A program made the position numbers and the translations under genes. 64,000 nucleotides of DNA from Plasmodium coatneyi (Eukaryota > Apicomplexa > Aconoidasida > Haemosporida > Plasmodiidae): positions 1,674,001 through 1,738,000 of the forward strand of contig NC_033566.1 in NCBI RefSeq assembly GCF_001680005.1. The letters run 5' to 3'. This document shows, in pieces, positions 40,874 through 55,588 of the stretch. Within the stretch, counting starts at the first letter, position 1, and the number at the start of each line of letters is the position of its first letter. A model generated the notes under the pieces. It was not told the origin of the DNA. It made no database searches and saw only the letters and a program-made list of their open reading frames with translations.

Positions 40874-43800
40874 CACACAGGTCAGGTGAAAATGCAGCGG
40901 ACAAACGGCTACTCAACAAAATACCGTTGCCAAAGTGGGACCAGAGCAAAGTTTTACTACGGCTGCGTAACTACCCATGTTCGTGGCAAGCAAGGGTCTT
41001 TCCACTCGTCAGCGATGCACATATAATGCGTGTATCCCCCGGTTGAGCAATCCCCCTTCAAGGTTCTTCCTTCGCATATGAAGAGGAACCTATTTTATTT
41101 ATTATTTTTTTTTTTTACATGGGAGGGGACTATTAAAATGCAAAATGGAGTCTCCGTGAAGTAAACCCAATGGGGATTGTTGTCCTTCCCTCGTTAATCA
41201 ATTGATATAGAACTGGGGAATATTTGCGGAACGCACGAAAATGGGATTGCAGTTTTTTCCACCGAAACCTCTCCCTTATGTTGTAGAAAATGCCTAATTA
41301 CTCAACGCGTATGCCTCCGAGGGGGTAGATTTTTTTTTTTTTTTTTCCCAGATAGTGAAAGTGTATACCTCGCGATGCTGACGCATCGTTGTTCGCACCA
41401 AAAGGAGCGCTCTTACCATTAACAGAAAAAGTTGTAGAGGGAGGAAATTTTCGCTGTATGTTTAAAGAGCATTCTTTTGTGTGTTACCCACTTTGGGAAA
41501 AGGTACGCTTACCAGGAGATGCACAAAAGTGGGCGGACACCATACACGGAATGTGGGACGTAGGAACTAACAGTTGAAATGGAGGAACTTCACCCAATGT
41601 GTATTTGAGCCTGGGCACCCTAAACCTTACGGGCACACCAAAAAATTGGTGAGCAACCCTTTCGCATACGTTACGAACGAAAGATGCATCAACAAAAAAA
41701 GGGCGAAATGTTCCCGTGCAGACGTGCTTCCCCTCCACCAGCAGGGGGCTAAGGGAACTTCCAATTGTGGAACGAAGGAATATCTACCTGCGCTGTGAAA
41801 ACATAAGGGTGACGCGCATACGAGTATGGGCGAAATGCAGTCGAACAGAGTACACCTGCGTAGCTACCCGTGGCCCAATGAAGGGGAGCATCGCGTAGAG
41901 AGGGGGGCCACTATTTCTTTTCCCATCCCTGCTCCATGTACATACGACAGTCAGTTTGGAAGAAGTGTAATTTGTTTTTTCTCTCTCAACGGGTATGCAG
42001 TTGTGTTCCCCGCAAAGGGAGAAAATTCGAAAAAGGGGAAATCCTCCAACGGAATTAATTTTGCAAAAAAAAAAATCATCATACATGCGTACACATAAAT
42101 GCGCACTTTTAACGTAGCAGGGGAAGTACATCCCTCGACGAAGTGGCCTAAAAAAACGCGCTGCACAAGTACACCTCTTGCACATCTTGGCTCCCCCCCC
42201 AAAAAATAAGAATATATCGTTCAATTTGTGTATACTCAAAATGTACATTCAGGTTTTTCCTCGATGAACATTTTAGCAACGAGGAAGGGAATAATTTGGG
42301 AACAGCGTCACATAAAATGGGAACACATATTATTGGTCAAGTGGGGAGAAAAAAAAAAAAAAAAAACGATAAAAGGTAAAACGTAAAAACGATAAAAACA
42401 TCATATCTGTGATTATTTACGTACGTGGTAGGTGCATACACAAAGCTCGCGGTGGGGGAGGCAGTGTCTAAGGAGGGAATTGTGGTGGACATGGTCGCAT
42501 AGGCATTTTCATATATGTGTATATTGGCATGCACGTGTTTGGCGCCCTTTAAAAGTTTGTCACCAGAGAAAAGTAAAATTTTAGGAGATTTTCTTTTCAT
42601 GTCAGTGTTTGTCACATTTAGACTTCGAGGAAAAACTCTATTTCCACGTTTTCGGTGTGGCTCTCATGAGGGGGAAAAAAATGGGGTGCACGAAAATGGG
42701 GTACACAAAAAAGTACACAAAAAACGCGTACACATGAAAGGGTCCCGGAATGGTGTTCTACAAAATGTGCAGTGCGATTTAAAATGAGAAGCATGCGCGG
42801 GGCGAAAAAAATAAAATAAAAATTAAAGCTGGCGCTGAAATGGCAATCAAGCTGAAATATAAATTTACAGCTAAATTTGCAGCCTATTTTACACCAAATT
42901 TTAAAGCCAATCTGACAGGCAAGTATAAATCAAAGGAACAGTCACATTACGACAAACAAAACAAACGAATGTTCCCCAAGTAATAGCAGCAACGATCAGC
43001 CCATGTAGGGAAAAAGAATGTGCAAAGAATTGAAAGGGAACACCTTTGTGCCGTGTATCCCCAACTACACATAAGTAAATCCCACCTTTCTTTTAAACGA
43101 ACCACTTGTATCAAACGTGTGTTTATAGCTATACGTGGAGTGTTTTAATTGTACATCCCTCACTTGTTAACTCTGTTAAGCACATTGTGAGCATACGTGA
43201 GATACTTACATATATATATATATTTTTTTTTTGATCGAATTGTGTGAAGGTGTTATCTCTTCGAAGGAGATCCCTAACCTTTGTAAAATAACTGCTGAGC
43301 AAGTAATGCGCGAAGGAACTGTAGTTCTTCTGCATAGAAAGCGGTGGATCGCCTTCATTGTGTAACCTTTTCCCGTGCGTCTCCCTCCAGGGGCGTTTTG
43401 TTACCACTTCTGGGTAGAGAACTTGCGTTTTTTACACAGGCGCGCCTTCGTGACGAACGTGCAGCGTGTCCACCACTTTGCTGTGGCGATATCTACAAGG
43501 CGAAGACCGTCAACCTACCCATACATGTATGAATCCCCGTTTTCACCAAAGAGACCACACCTTTTTAAACATACCAGTTTGACATAGCTGGTGTTTCAAA
43601 TTGTGTAAAATAAAAACCTGTGAATAGCGCATACCCTGTGTATATGAGTAGGCATCATACGTGTGCGTGCCTAAACAAATATTGCACATGTGCATATCAT
43701 GTACTTACCATGTATACAGCATCTATGTGAGTGAATGCGCGATCGTATATATGTGAACGCACATTTTGAAGTGTGGCAAGATAGCCGCTTATCCTTTCTG

Positions 43801-46546
43801 CACGTTCGCAGCGGACCCCGTGCACAGTTTGTTTAAATGGTTTTAAAAAACCCTGCAACGAGAATTATTACCTGTGCTTTTTCGAGCAACGCCGTATCGG
43901 CGACTTTTTAGCCCCCACTGTACGCATTTATGTATGAATATACATGTACATAAACATATACATAAGCGTATGTTTTTTTTTTTCACTAAACAAAAAAAAA
44001 TATTGAAAAAAATTAACCTCCTAAGTGATAATCCAAAAAAAGAAGAAAAACGAGGAGCTCTACTTTAAAAAAAAATCATTCTACATTGTGATTGCCCAAC
44101 ATTGATACATACAGTAGAAGATTTACATTTTACGAATTGTTTTTTTCTTTTTCTTCTGTTTCCTATCCTTTTGAACAATACGTTTTGGATTGATATTCCT
44201 CCTGAAACAGCTGTGCAACGGTTGCCTTGCTGCTAAGTTTGCGTTTATTGGGCATACATACGAGCGAATGTGTATGTATGCCAGGTGACACACTGTGCGC
44301 ACATTCAGTGGAACGTTATTAAGTGTAAGAAAACGCCAAACAGGTGTAGGAGATTTTTTTTTCTTTTTTTTACATGCTCTTTACGAATAGTTTATGATAA
44401 TTTTCCCTTTTCGTGCGCATCCAGCCTTTGAATGCGCCGCTTCTCCAAAAATTTTGTGTAACGTTTATGTAGCAGACTTAGCACCCTCTTTACACCTTTT
44501 CGCATGCGTTACACGCGTACATGCACATGAGTACAGATAGATACGTATACATATGCTTACGTTCAGCCTACGTACACAATCGACAAGTCATCATACATGA
44601 AAATTGTGAAAGCCTTTTTCTGGTAAAAAAAAAAAAATTATGTACAGGTCATATGTTTTTCCCATTTTCCTCACCCTGTTCATAATTTTTTTGTTCATTT
44701 TTTTTTTTTTTTAGCCTTTTTCAAGCTATTTTTTTTTTTTTTTTTAATGTTTAATTTTCTTTTTTTTTTTCATCCTTCCTTGTTCATACGCTTTTTCGTT
44801 GTATGTCTCTTCGTCGTACTCCTTTTCGTGGTACGCTTCCCCCTTTTTCTTTTTTTCGTGCCTGCATCCCTTCCTCCTTTGCTTTTTTTCGTTCTTCCTT
44901 TTTTTCGTCACAGTTCCATCCCTGCTGAGTTTTCCCGGTTGCACAATTTTCCCATGTGCGTAGCCACCAGTTTCTCTTTTTTGCCTTTTCTTTTGTTACA
45001 CGCTTGTTCTCCATCCTTTTGTTCCATTGTTCTCCCAGCGCTGTTGCATTTTTTTTTTTTTTTTTGTTTCCACGTACGCGACTTATTGCGCTACACTTTG
45101 CGGGACTTTTTTTTTTTTTTTTTTATGCTTCCTTTCACGCGTCCTTCAGCTTACGAACGTCGCAGAGTCTTTGCCTACTGTTAGTAAATTTTACGCGTTC
45201 AAGCCGAATTAGAGGACAGGTGTACGCGAGATTGCAAGGTGAAGGAACAAAACAGACGTGAAAATGATTATTTGCTTACTTCTCCTTACCCAGGAGTTTA
45301 TTTTTCAATGTGATTGAGATTTAAGAGTCATAAGGAGAGAGAGAAAAAAACATGTGTATTTTGTTTTTCGTTTTTTTTGTTTTCTTTTTCATTTTTTCTC
45401 CCTCCCCCATGTGAGCATATCAAATGCTTATATAAGTGCGTAACATTTTTCAATTTTTTCTTTTTTTTTTTTTGTGTATTTTTTCCCATTTTGTGCATCC
45501 AAAAATATTTAAGCTGTTATGTATATGCACACCTAATTGTGCTAAGAAAAAAAAAAAAAAAATTCATACAGCAATTCATATTTTTTTTTTTTTTTTCCCG
45601 AAATATTCGGTAGAAATATGCCTTAACGTTTAAATGCATGTGCAGGGTGTGAATGTGTCCCTTTTTTCGAGACCGTCACCACTGCGCTTTTGCGCGGCCG
45701 TCGCCGTGTCATGTTTTCACCCCTGTGTAACAATTGTTCATGTGATCTTTCTGCATCCCCCCTTTTCCCCTCCCCATTGTGGGTGACATCTATACGTAAA
45801 CCCAGCTTCGTCCACGCGTGTCTATTTTTAAGGCCGCCTTTTAATGGACGTCACCTGCATCGCTCAGCATATTTGGGCGTTCCAGTTTGGGTAGATACTT
45901 GCATGTTCGTCCACCCACTCGCTGCATTTACACGATTGTTCATTTAAGAATACGCCACGTTAGCACATTTTTCACACCAGTAACTCATATTTAGGAGAAA
46001 ACAAAAATAATCGTGGAAGTGCTTCCAGGCGGATATCCATTCGACCTGCGTTGCAAGACGTTTACCACGTTCCCGTCGCGCGTAGAGATGCTCATGTGCA
46101 AGCGTGCACGTGTATACGTGTGTAGGTCGTGCCTGTAAACGCATTCTCATACGTACACACGCAAGTGTACGGACTTCCTCGCCGTCTGCCAATTTCCCCT
46201 CTATTATAGTAGCAGAAACACCCCTGGTAGTCAACAGCTTGTAAGAAGAAACCAAATTATCGCAGCCCAAGTGTTACCCCCGTGTGCATGCATGCACAGA
46301 CAACATATGAATATATGTACAGATAAGTACGAACGTGTGCCCAGAACGTATCCCTCAGCCGTCGAAATTTATTTTCTCCCCCCTTCCTTGCTAACATTTG
46401 CTAATATTTCGTGCATGGTTTAACAGCCACTGTGTTGCAAAAAGAGAAAAAAGCGCAGTTGTGAGTGAGTGTGCAGAGAAATATACTCGCGCACATACGC
46501 GTATATATAGCTACACATACTACGTGCACACACAGGGGCGTGTGTT
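40653..46546. other. 5.9-kb gene-free divergent region
   Basis: The longest non-coding stretch here, between the heads of LSM12 and the giant Asn-rich gene. Contents: A30 at 40841-40870; degenerate AAATTTACAGCTAAATTTGC-type repeats near 42840-42960; TA tract near 43210; polypyrimidine/T-rich DNA across 44690-45600; TGCATGCA at 46285-46293. Short frames (e.g. 41826-42098, 44747-45184) look like composition artefacts. It probably holds a long promoter and leader for the giant gene, and could contain a long non-coding RNA. Confidence 0.55.
40841..40870. repeat. Poly(dA) tract, 30 nt
   Basis: One of the longest uninterrupted homopolymers in the window; comparable runs are at 14690-14718 and 19501-19529. 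They fall in intergenic DNA or introns, none in a confirmed coding exon, and probably exclude nucleosomes in promoters. Confidence 0.85.
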
Positions 46547-49500
46547 ATGGAACGCAGAGTGAAGCAAGCGCGGGAAAAAAACTCTTGCCTAAGGACCCTT
46601 GACGTCGACATGAACATGCAGAACCAAATGAAAATGAGCAACTTCTGCGTGGGCACCACGCCCAACAGCAGCCCAAGTGGCATCCCCAAGAACGGCTACA
46701 ACGTAAATGTACCAACATCCCCAAACTTAACAAATTATGAACACGGTCAGAACATTTTCATGGGACAGAGCGCAAATGGCCACGATTATAATTTATTGGC
46801 CAAGCAAAATATGCTGAGTTATCAGAATGTTCCACTTGGTCAGCACTCCTCCGGCAACGCGGGCAATTATGCGGCAAATTATGCGGTCAATTATGTGGGC
46901 AATTATGATGCCAATTATGCAGCAAATTATGTAACCAACTATAACGGCAATTGTGACGTCAATTACGATAGCAGAACAAACGGCTGTTCGAATGAAAATC
47001 AAACGAATTGGCCGAACGGGAACTCCCTGGGAAACACACACCACGTGAGTAGCATGCACATGGCAGTGAATAATGGTTACCCGTTGTATGTAACAAATGG
47101 GGAACAGATTTTACGTCAGGCGAAACTTCTTATGGCGAAAAAAATTTTTGACAACGCGAGTGGCCCCAACGGGAACATGACCCAGGCGGTGAACTGCGGC
47201 CCGAGCAGTTTGCAGTCAAATGGGAACCAAGTTGCGCAGCAAAAAATGCAGCAAAAATTGCAGTCACAATTGCAGTCACAATTACAGTCAATTTTGCAGT
47301 CACTTCCCCGCGCGAGCAACAATTTACACAACGTTAACCCTGAGCAGAAAAATGGAAATATGTGCAACTACAGTTTGCAGCACAACTCGGCGCTGAACCA
47401 GGAGAACCAAATGCTTAATACACAGAATGGTTACTGCCCGAGCAGTAGTAACAGCATGGCGAACGGGAATAACAACCCTGGCATGATGGGGGTAACTTAC
47501 AACCCGCACGATAATGTTGTAACCCCAAATGTACCCATAAATGGTGGAGCAAATATTTCCGCGACGAACAGCGCCGCACAGGGACACCCAAACGGCATGG
47601 CAAAAGGCACACAACAAAATCAGGGTGCCATGATGAGTACCCAAATGAATGCCTGGAATGGAAACTACGAATTGGGTAACCGCAGCAGTGCTATTGGAGC
47701 GAGTAACGTTCTTCCCTATGGCGATAATATGAACGCCGAAGGTGGAAACATGGGGGAAGAAAGTGCAAGAGGGGCGGGAAGTAATTACCGAAGTGCGATG
47801 GATGGCTACGATGGGAGTTATGTTAGCAAAAATTACGGAAATGGTAACTGTAATAGTAACGACCGTGGTAACGACCGTGGTAACGGCCGTGGGAACGTTG
47901 GTGCAAGTTGCGTTGACGGGGTTAACGACCCCGGAGGGAACATCCACAGGTGCACTGCTAGCACGGGTGTATGCAGGAGCGCCCAATATAAGTGCAACAT
48001 GATGACCCCCCAGAAAAACAACAGCAGTGTGGGGATAAACATGAGTGGAAAAAAATGTGACCACATTTTGCAGAACATTAATAAAGTGCGAAGTGCAAGT
48101 GGAAAGGTAGGGATGGTGATGGAAGTTGCACAACAGGGTTCCCCAATATTGAATAATGTGGAAGTGTTAAACGACTACAATAAAGTGCAAGGTAATTTTC
48201 GTGGAAGCGAGAGTAATACACTACCCTCTTTTGCTAGTATGAATAAGAACGGTGTTAATTTCGTCGACCCGCGGAAAGGTGTTGAAGGTTATGTTGCGAT
48301 GAGCGGCACCCCCGTGGGTGTGGCAGTGGGTAATGGTAGTTATGCTGGTAGTGGTAACGGTAACGGTAACGGTAACGGAGTAGGTCCCTACAGCAGTATG
48401 CAGAATTTTGCCAACGCTGCGGATCATGGCAAGCAAGGGATTGAGGTTAGCAACACACACGGCTCTAAACTTGACGCCGCAGCTCAGCAGTCGAATTTGT
48501 TAAGCAGTTACAACACGGGAGGCGCTTTCCTCGGAGGTGCGCTCCCCGGAAGTAGTAACATGGAGAACAGCTTCAGCGCGGGCGGGTCGAACCTGATGAA
48601 CCAAACGGCTAGTTCCTGGGCGATGCAAAATGGGAATGGTGGAATTGGCAACGGTACCTACCCCTACAGTGTCGGAAGCAACCCCGTGAGCAATTTCCCG
48701 AGTGGCCTAAACAGTTCCCCGCAGGTCCTCCAAAGGATGGGAAATTTCATCACCAGGGGGAATGCCAACGAGCCAATTAGCAGTAGCAATAGTGGTGTGC
48801 ACAGCAGCGGTAATCATGCGAATGGGAATGTTCTGAGCAGTTACCACAGCAACATGAGCAACATGAGCAACATGAGCAACATGAACAACATGAACAACAT
48901 GAACAACATGAACAACAATTTTACGAGGGATAATTCGCAATTTATGATGAGCACAAGGAATGATAATAAGAGCAGTGAGGCCATTTTTAGTGCTAATAGT
49001 GGCCAATTAAGTGGCGTGCTGAGAGCGGGGCACACCGGCAGTTTTGCAAGTGTGCATGGCACCTCCCTTCCAAATGACATATCCAACATTTCCAACATTT
49101 CCGCCAAGAAGGCAAACCAGCAGTTTAACATGGTAAAAAATATGAACCTGATTCAGTCAAGCAACTACCAGGCCAACGCAGCCAACAGTCACGACGTGCA
49201 GGTGAATAACATGAGTGGTTACCATCAGGCACATTCCATGAAGGAGGCCAATAACGGCATGACCGGTGTGCATGCTAGCTCGGTTAACGGTCTGACGAAT
49301 AACGGCCAAGCGGTCCACTTTAACCCCTACGGGAAGGTAAACAATAACAGCGCCGACGCGGCGAAAGGATTGTACCAGGAAAATAGTTCCCTAAATGGAA
49401 ACAAATTACTTCTAAGCAGCAGTAAGTACCTTAACGGTAGTGGCACCACTCATTGTGGCAGTTTAAGTGCAACGAAGATGAACGCAACTGTGGGGGGTAT

Positions 49501-52500
49501 CAACAACATGGCCCTTCAAGGATCACTAATGAACACATCCGGCGGGGATATTTCTTCCCCAACACACAGCACAAATGGGAATTACAGTGGGAAAAAGGCA
49601 CTTTACGGTTCTAAGGCGAATACGTCTAATTTGTACTCGCCCAAAGGGGGGGAGTATCCTTCCATAAGTAATAACGGCACAATGAGCGGCACAATGAACG
49701 GTGCAACTGGTGTGTACACACGTAGTAATGAGAACAACGCTAGTACGCACAGTGGTGTGGGTAGTTCGCCAATTAATTCACCCATGAGTGTATCCAACAG
49801 GCAGGTGAACAGTCTAACCAGCGCCTTGACCAACACAGCCAACGAAATAGATCACCTTACCAACAATCTGACCAATAGTCTTTCAAACAGTATGACCAAT
49901 AACGTCACCAATAATTTGCAAATCGTGCACAATAATAATATAACACAAAAAATTAACAATAATATTTCCATCAATTTATCGAACGGAATTAATGGTATGA
50001 AAAATGTTAACCTGGGGCATGCTAACCTGGCGAATGTCAACCTGGCGAATGTTAACCTGGCGAATGTCAACCTGGCGAATGTTAATAATTTTAAGAAGAA
50101 TGTTTTGGGGGAGGTGAACAAGGGTGTATCAAAGTTGGACTCTCCCGAAAATTTCAACTCCTCTGCGAAGTTTGCCCAGGCTAGCAGTGGCAGCGGCAGT
50201 GGCATTTCCAATGGCAGTAATAACGTGTACGCTGTGAACCACGTCAGTGGTGCCCAGATGAACACAAACTACGACCTGATAAAGAAGATGACCAAGGGGA
50301 ACAGGCTGACCTTAGCAGATGCGAGGAAATTCTTGGAGATGCAGAGAAGAGGAATGCTAGACTCAGGCGCAGCGATCCCCCACGGGAATTCAGACAATGT
50401 TAATACCCCAGGATCGCGAACCTTAGTGGCAACGAGGGACATTTCCCAATTGAGCATGATGGGAAAAGGGGCCAACGGCACTGCACCTATGAGTAGTATG
50501 ACCAGTTCTATGTACAACAATCAGGGTGTGGTGAGGAACCCCACGAAGGTGAAAAACGCAACAGCCAATGTTATTAGTCCGGGTGGGAGTATAAACGAAT
50601 TAGTGCATAATAGGTATGTCTTAAACAATGGAAGTGGAGGTGGTAAGGTGACCTCGAACAACTTAATGATGAACGAGTCGACACTGAATAATAAGTTACT
50701 GGCGCTGAACAGAAGTGGAGGGCTACCCGAAGACAAAGGCCAGAATTGCTACCCTGCAGAGGTGAACGGAAATCACCCAAATAGGGACTACATAATGGTT
50801 AAAGAAAATGTGGACTCACATTTGAGCCAAAAGAGTGAACTGTTAGGCACTCCCACAGGGGGTAGTGGTAGGGGATCTCCATCCCATTTTGATAAAAATG
50901 AACTTCCCTTGGTGGGGAAGAAGGGAAATTTCCATGACGTGCATAATAATGGCAATGGTATAATGGCTAGCTCGAAAAGGGACACTACCCAGTTAAACAA
51001 GGTTATTCCATCTGGTAACAACTTGCCTGGTATGCACAACACAAATCGGGTGAACGCATCTGAGGTGAGTAGTGGAGTCGGTATGATGGGTTCCTCCCGT
51101 GGCGGTAACACCAGTGGCGGGGTGAGCAACCCGAAGAATGTAGTACCTATGCCGAATGGAGCATTCCCCACGGGGGAAAACCTGCAGGCACAAGACATGA
51201 GCAGACTGTACAACAAGGGTACCTCGAACTATGGACAAGCTACGGTGCAACACATGGGGGTTAGCGATGGCTACGGCGGAAGCGTCCCGAGTAGTACCAT
51301 TGGTGGTAATTTTAACTTGAACCAAGTGGGCAGCCAAGTTGATCTGACCAAGAATAGCATACATGGTGGAAACTACCCCCGTCTAAATCTTAACCTGCAG
51401 AATAATGGAAGTTTCCCCAATTCGTATGAAGGTCTACCCGAAAATGGCAAAAGCGGGCATGGACCACACAGGTTCATCGAGGCAATGGATGTCTCCCCAA
51501 AGAGCAACGACCAGAAGACGCCCGTTAATTTAAAAAATATTATTAACATAAATCATAATTTTAATATGCTCATAAATAGCATGAACATGGATGGGGTGGG
51601 CGGAATAATTGGCATGGAGAGCGACAAAAAGGGGGACAGTAACAATATCAATGGTGCATATTACAGTAACAATAGTAATGGCTATGTTGGTGCGAGTAAT
51701 CAGCTGTGCAGAGACGATATGAATTTGGCCCATAAGCAGGGGAATAACTTCCCCAGGAAGGGAAGCAACACTGCTGATGTAGGGTCCTCCACGGGGTCCT
51801 CCTCCGGTGGGTTCAACAAAACGGGAAAGGAGACCAACGGGAAGAATAACTCAGTTGGTGTGATGCAGGGACAATTGGGGTTAAGTAATAATTATGCAAC
51901 AAGTGCCATGACGGGGAATTACTCCATGCAGAATGTACTTAGCAAAAGTGCAAATTTGAGTCACTCCACGAATGGGTCAGGTATTTCCCCTACTGCATCT
52001 TCCAGTGCGATCATGTTAGAGAACCCAAACCCTTTACCCTACAGTGTAAGTAGGAACTTGCGTCCTCAGGATGGTGCAAGTGTCACGTCTAAGTCGACAA
52101 GTATAGGTGGCACGTTATATGATGATAACATCATATCGATGGGAGGAAGTACAAATACGCCTCAGAATGGAGTCGGCAGTGCATCTGCGAATAGGAAAAA
52201 CGGTCTGCAGTATACGGTGCAAAGTACAAATAAGGAGCAAGTCTCCATGTATAATGGGAATGGCCTCAATGACCAGGAGCAGCACCCCCAGCTAGCCAAC
52301 ATGCTCATGCTGCACAATAGCCAGCAGATGAAATCTACATGTGTGAAAGGCTCCAACAAGAGAAAAAAAGTCGATGGTGTAGGAGAATCGAATGAACAGG
52401 TGAATGGTAAAGATATGTTGGCTAGTTCTAAGAAGGCAAGAAAAAAGAAGAGTGACCATGTGAACCATTCCTCCGGTGCATCCAATAATGAGACAGTATT

Positions 52501-55500
52501 GACGTCACCCCAGATGGAAATAAATAACAGGAATGACTCTTACTGGAGTAACAAGCAACCTAATGGTAATGACAGTAAGGGGGAATGTGCCAACGGGACT
52601 CAGTACATGCCCAGTGGACAAATGTGCATTGAAATTGCAGACGAGGAAAACACAGACTACGTGGAAGTAACTGGTGAGAGTAAAATTGCAGGGGAGAGCT
52701 ATATTGCACCGGGTGTAGGTCATATAGATGCAGTGGTAGGAGGATCGGAGGAGAGTAGCAGATTGGCAGATACGCCAAAGGGTGCAAGTAGCATCAATCG
52801 TGAAAATGAAAATATCGAAAATGTGCATTCAGTATATGTGCACACAGGTGAAGGAAGTACTAATGAGGTAGGCGCAGCAGCCATTGTAGCAGGGTGCAGT
52901 CCTCCTCCCCCCGGTGGGGCATCATCTCCAGGGGGAACCCATTTCAGCGATCCAGGTTCTCACCCTTCGCCACGAAATTGCGAAGAAGCGGCTAATGATA
53001 AGTGTGTAAGCGATGTTTCGTATCCAAGCATGGCAGTCGATAGGAGTAACAACCAATCGAAGGACGACGCGTCTGCAGAGGAAAGTTCAAACCTGGTGGT
53101 GAATTCCCCCAGTGTAAATGACGCAAAGGAGGAGCAGAAGAATGTCATCGAAATGAGCATTGATATGTCGATCAGAAATATTGAGGAGTCCATTACTCAG
53201 TACAATGAATCGAAAAAAAATGAGGACGTGGAAAATGGGGAGAACGACGCCGTGGTGGTAGATGTAGATAATAATGCAACTTTGGCTAGCCAGCGTGCCG
53301 ACAGGATCAAAGACAAAAAGGATGGACACCTAAGCGGCAAGGACTGTAGTACTAGTATTTATTCCACTGTAGGAGAAATATTTAACGAACCTGGTGTAGG
53401 CAATTCGAATGAGGAACATGAGGGCAAAAGTGGGGACAACAGGGAAGAGAGCAGCCCGGGATATCAGCCTATTGGTGAACCCATCGTAGAAACGCCCACG
53501 GAACTACCCAGCAAACCCAACGCGGAAGGTCATGAGGCGAACGAACCTCACCAGACGGAACAGGAAGGGGCAACGAGCAGATGTGCCCAGGAGGAGATCA
53601 TCACGTACGATAGGATACTGCTGGACGATGTTTGTAAGATGAACTATGACGAACTGTATATCAGTAACGGTGGGGATAATCTGAGCGAAGGAAAAGGAGC
53701 GGAAAAGGAAGAAGAGGAATCAAAGGATGAAGAAGCAACAAAGGAAGGAGAAGCTACAAAGGATGAAGAAGCATACCTGACACAGAAGGGACATGACGAT
53801 TGCAGTACGACCTTCACGAATGATGAGAGGAGGGATAGTCAAAATGGAATTCTGTCTGTGTGTAATTCGCAAGAAGGGGAAAGTTTTCGCGTAACAAATA
53901 GAGCTTATAACATTTTTGAAGAACAAGAGGGGGGTAAAAAAGCGAAAGAATTTGTGGAAGGTTGTTCCACTATAAGCGAATTGGATGAGGAGAATCTGGA
54001 TGGCGAGGAACAGCATGAGAAGGGAAGCGTGCATTACACGTCTGGAGGAATCATGGAAAATGGGGACCACCCCTTTGATGTGGTTAAAAATTATGTCAGC
54101 GAAGATGATGAGAGTGATTACCCCCTCAATGAGGATGAACACATGGGGGAGGGTACCAGTAAGGATGGCGGGAGTGAGGAAAAAATTGCAGACGAGCAAG
54201 CAAACACAAAAGATGTGACACCTCTAACAGATACTGTGAATGAAGAAAAAAGCAATGTCCTGGAAGTATATGATTTCAAGGCAGAGCAGTTTAATAAACC
54301 GCAAAAGTTTACAATCGTTTTGAGCCAGAAAATGCTGAATGAGCTCGATATGATTTACCAAAAAATAAAAAAAGTCAAGTGTGGTGATGGGGACCAAATA
54401 AACTTCAGCGTTTGTAGGAAGGTTAATCGGAAGGAATTCACGGCAATGTGGAATTACCTAGCCGGCATGATGGATGGGAATTACCGAAAAAACGGAAAAT
54501 TAAAAATTATTAAACTGGTTAGATCTAATATGCTGCAGCAGGTTTTTTATGAGAAAGGTAAGTTGCAAGGAAGGGGCGCTTAGCGTAACCGTTTTTTTCC
54601 CTTGTTTTTCCATTTTTTCCGTTTTTTCAATTTTTTCAATTTTTCCCCATATTTTTCTCCCATTTCCCACGTAGGAGAAAAGCCGAAAATGCTGACGCTC
54701 GATTTTCATGTCAACACCCCCGAGGAAAAGTCCGATGTCCAGGGAGGGTAAGTTGCGTGCGTCCATTTTTTCTCTCCCTGCATTTCATCACTGTTGTAGT
54801 GTGCCTCTATTAACCATCGCAGGACGCGTGGTTTGTCCATCCCCCCTTCTGACCTGCCGACCCCCTTCCACCCCATCGCAGCCTTGTACGGTTAGAAACT
54901 TCGTTCATAACAAATGAGGCCACGAAGAGGGAACTGGACACTCTGATCAAGGGAAATTTCGACATCACGCTGGATTCCTTATCTATGTGTACTTCACCAG
55001 TTTTTAATATGTATAAAAGTAGCAGCAATTTCAGGTATGGGCGATGGAAATAAGAGTAGAATTGTGTGCCGCCTGGAGAGGATATAAGATCTATCCCCTG
55101 CCAGTCAATCAATAGCGCAGCAACTTTTCTTGCGCCGATTTTATTACAGCTCAGGCGCACCACCATTCGTCTGTTCATGTAACTGCCAACCCGTTGAACC
55201 ATTTATTCATTAACCATTTAACCCCCCCTTTTCTCTTTCTCCTCCTTTACAAAGCATGCTGTCTACGTTTCAAGGGGAAATTATCCAGTTGTACGTTTCC
55301 TCGGGGAAGGCGTGCAAGGGGATCATAGAAGTGCACGAGGATGCAAGTGTAAGGGAAAAAAGAGAAATATATATATATAAAGGGGCGTCATGCACATGCG
55401 TGTGTGTGCGCTTCTTATTCGTATCTGAGCACCATACCCATTATGTGTCTCCACTTTTTGTGGCACCCATCGGGTATGCCGTTTTGCAGGGTTCTGAGAA

Positions 55501-55588
55501 CACAGAAAAGAAATTTTTGATAAGCATCCGTGCCAACTGCCCAGATATTCACGAATTTTTGAATAGTTTTTATGAGCTCATTTTTTAA
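46547..55588 (+). CDS. Giant Asn/Ser/Gly-rich protein with conserved-looking C-terminal domain
   Basis: Five-exon model: 46547..54557, 54675..54747, 54882..55034, 55255..55348, 55490..55588; GT/AG, in frame; 2809 aa. The first ~2500 residues are low-complexity: NY-rich repeats (about 105-138), QLQSQLQS (about 232-254), SNM/NNM runs (about 768-790) and ANVNL repeats (about 1158-1180). Two basic NLS-like clusters (SNKRKKVDG; SSKKARKKKSD) lie near 1935-1970, and an acidic stretch follows. From ~2570 the sequence becomes ordinary globular protein (FTIVLSQKMLNELDMIYQKI, FTAMWNYLAGMMDGNYRKNG) and continues through the four small exons (LTLDFHVNTPEE, LVRLETSFITNEATKREL, FQGEIIQLYVSSGKACKG, FLISIRANCPDIHEFLNSFY). 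I do not recognise this domain. A nuclear, possibly transcription-related role is suggested only by composition and NLS clusters. Confidence 0.8.

Noticed and set aside
47324..48133. 269-codon minus-strand frame inside the giant Asn-rich gene
   Set aside because: Antisense of Asn/Gly-rich codons (AAC/GGT) gives Val/Thr/Ile runs without stops; the plus frame is continuous for 8 kb.
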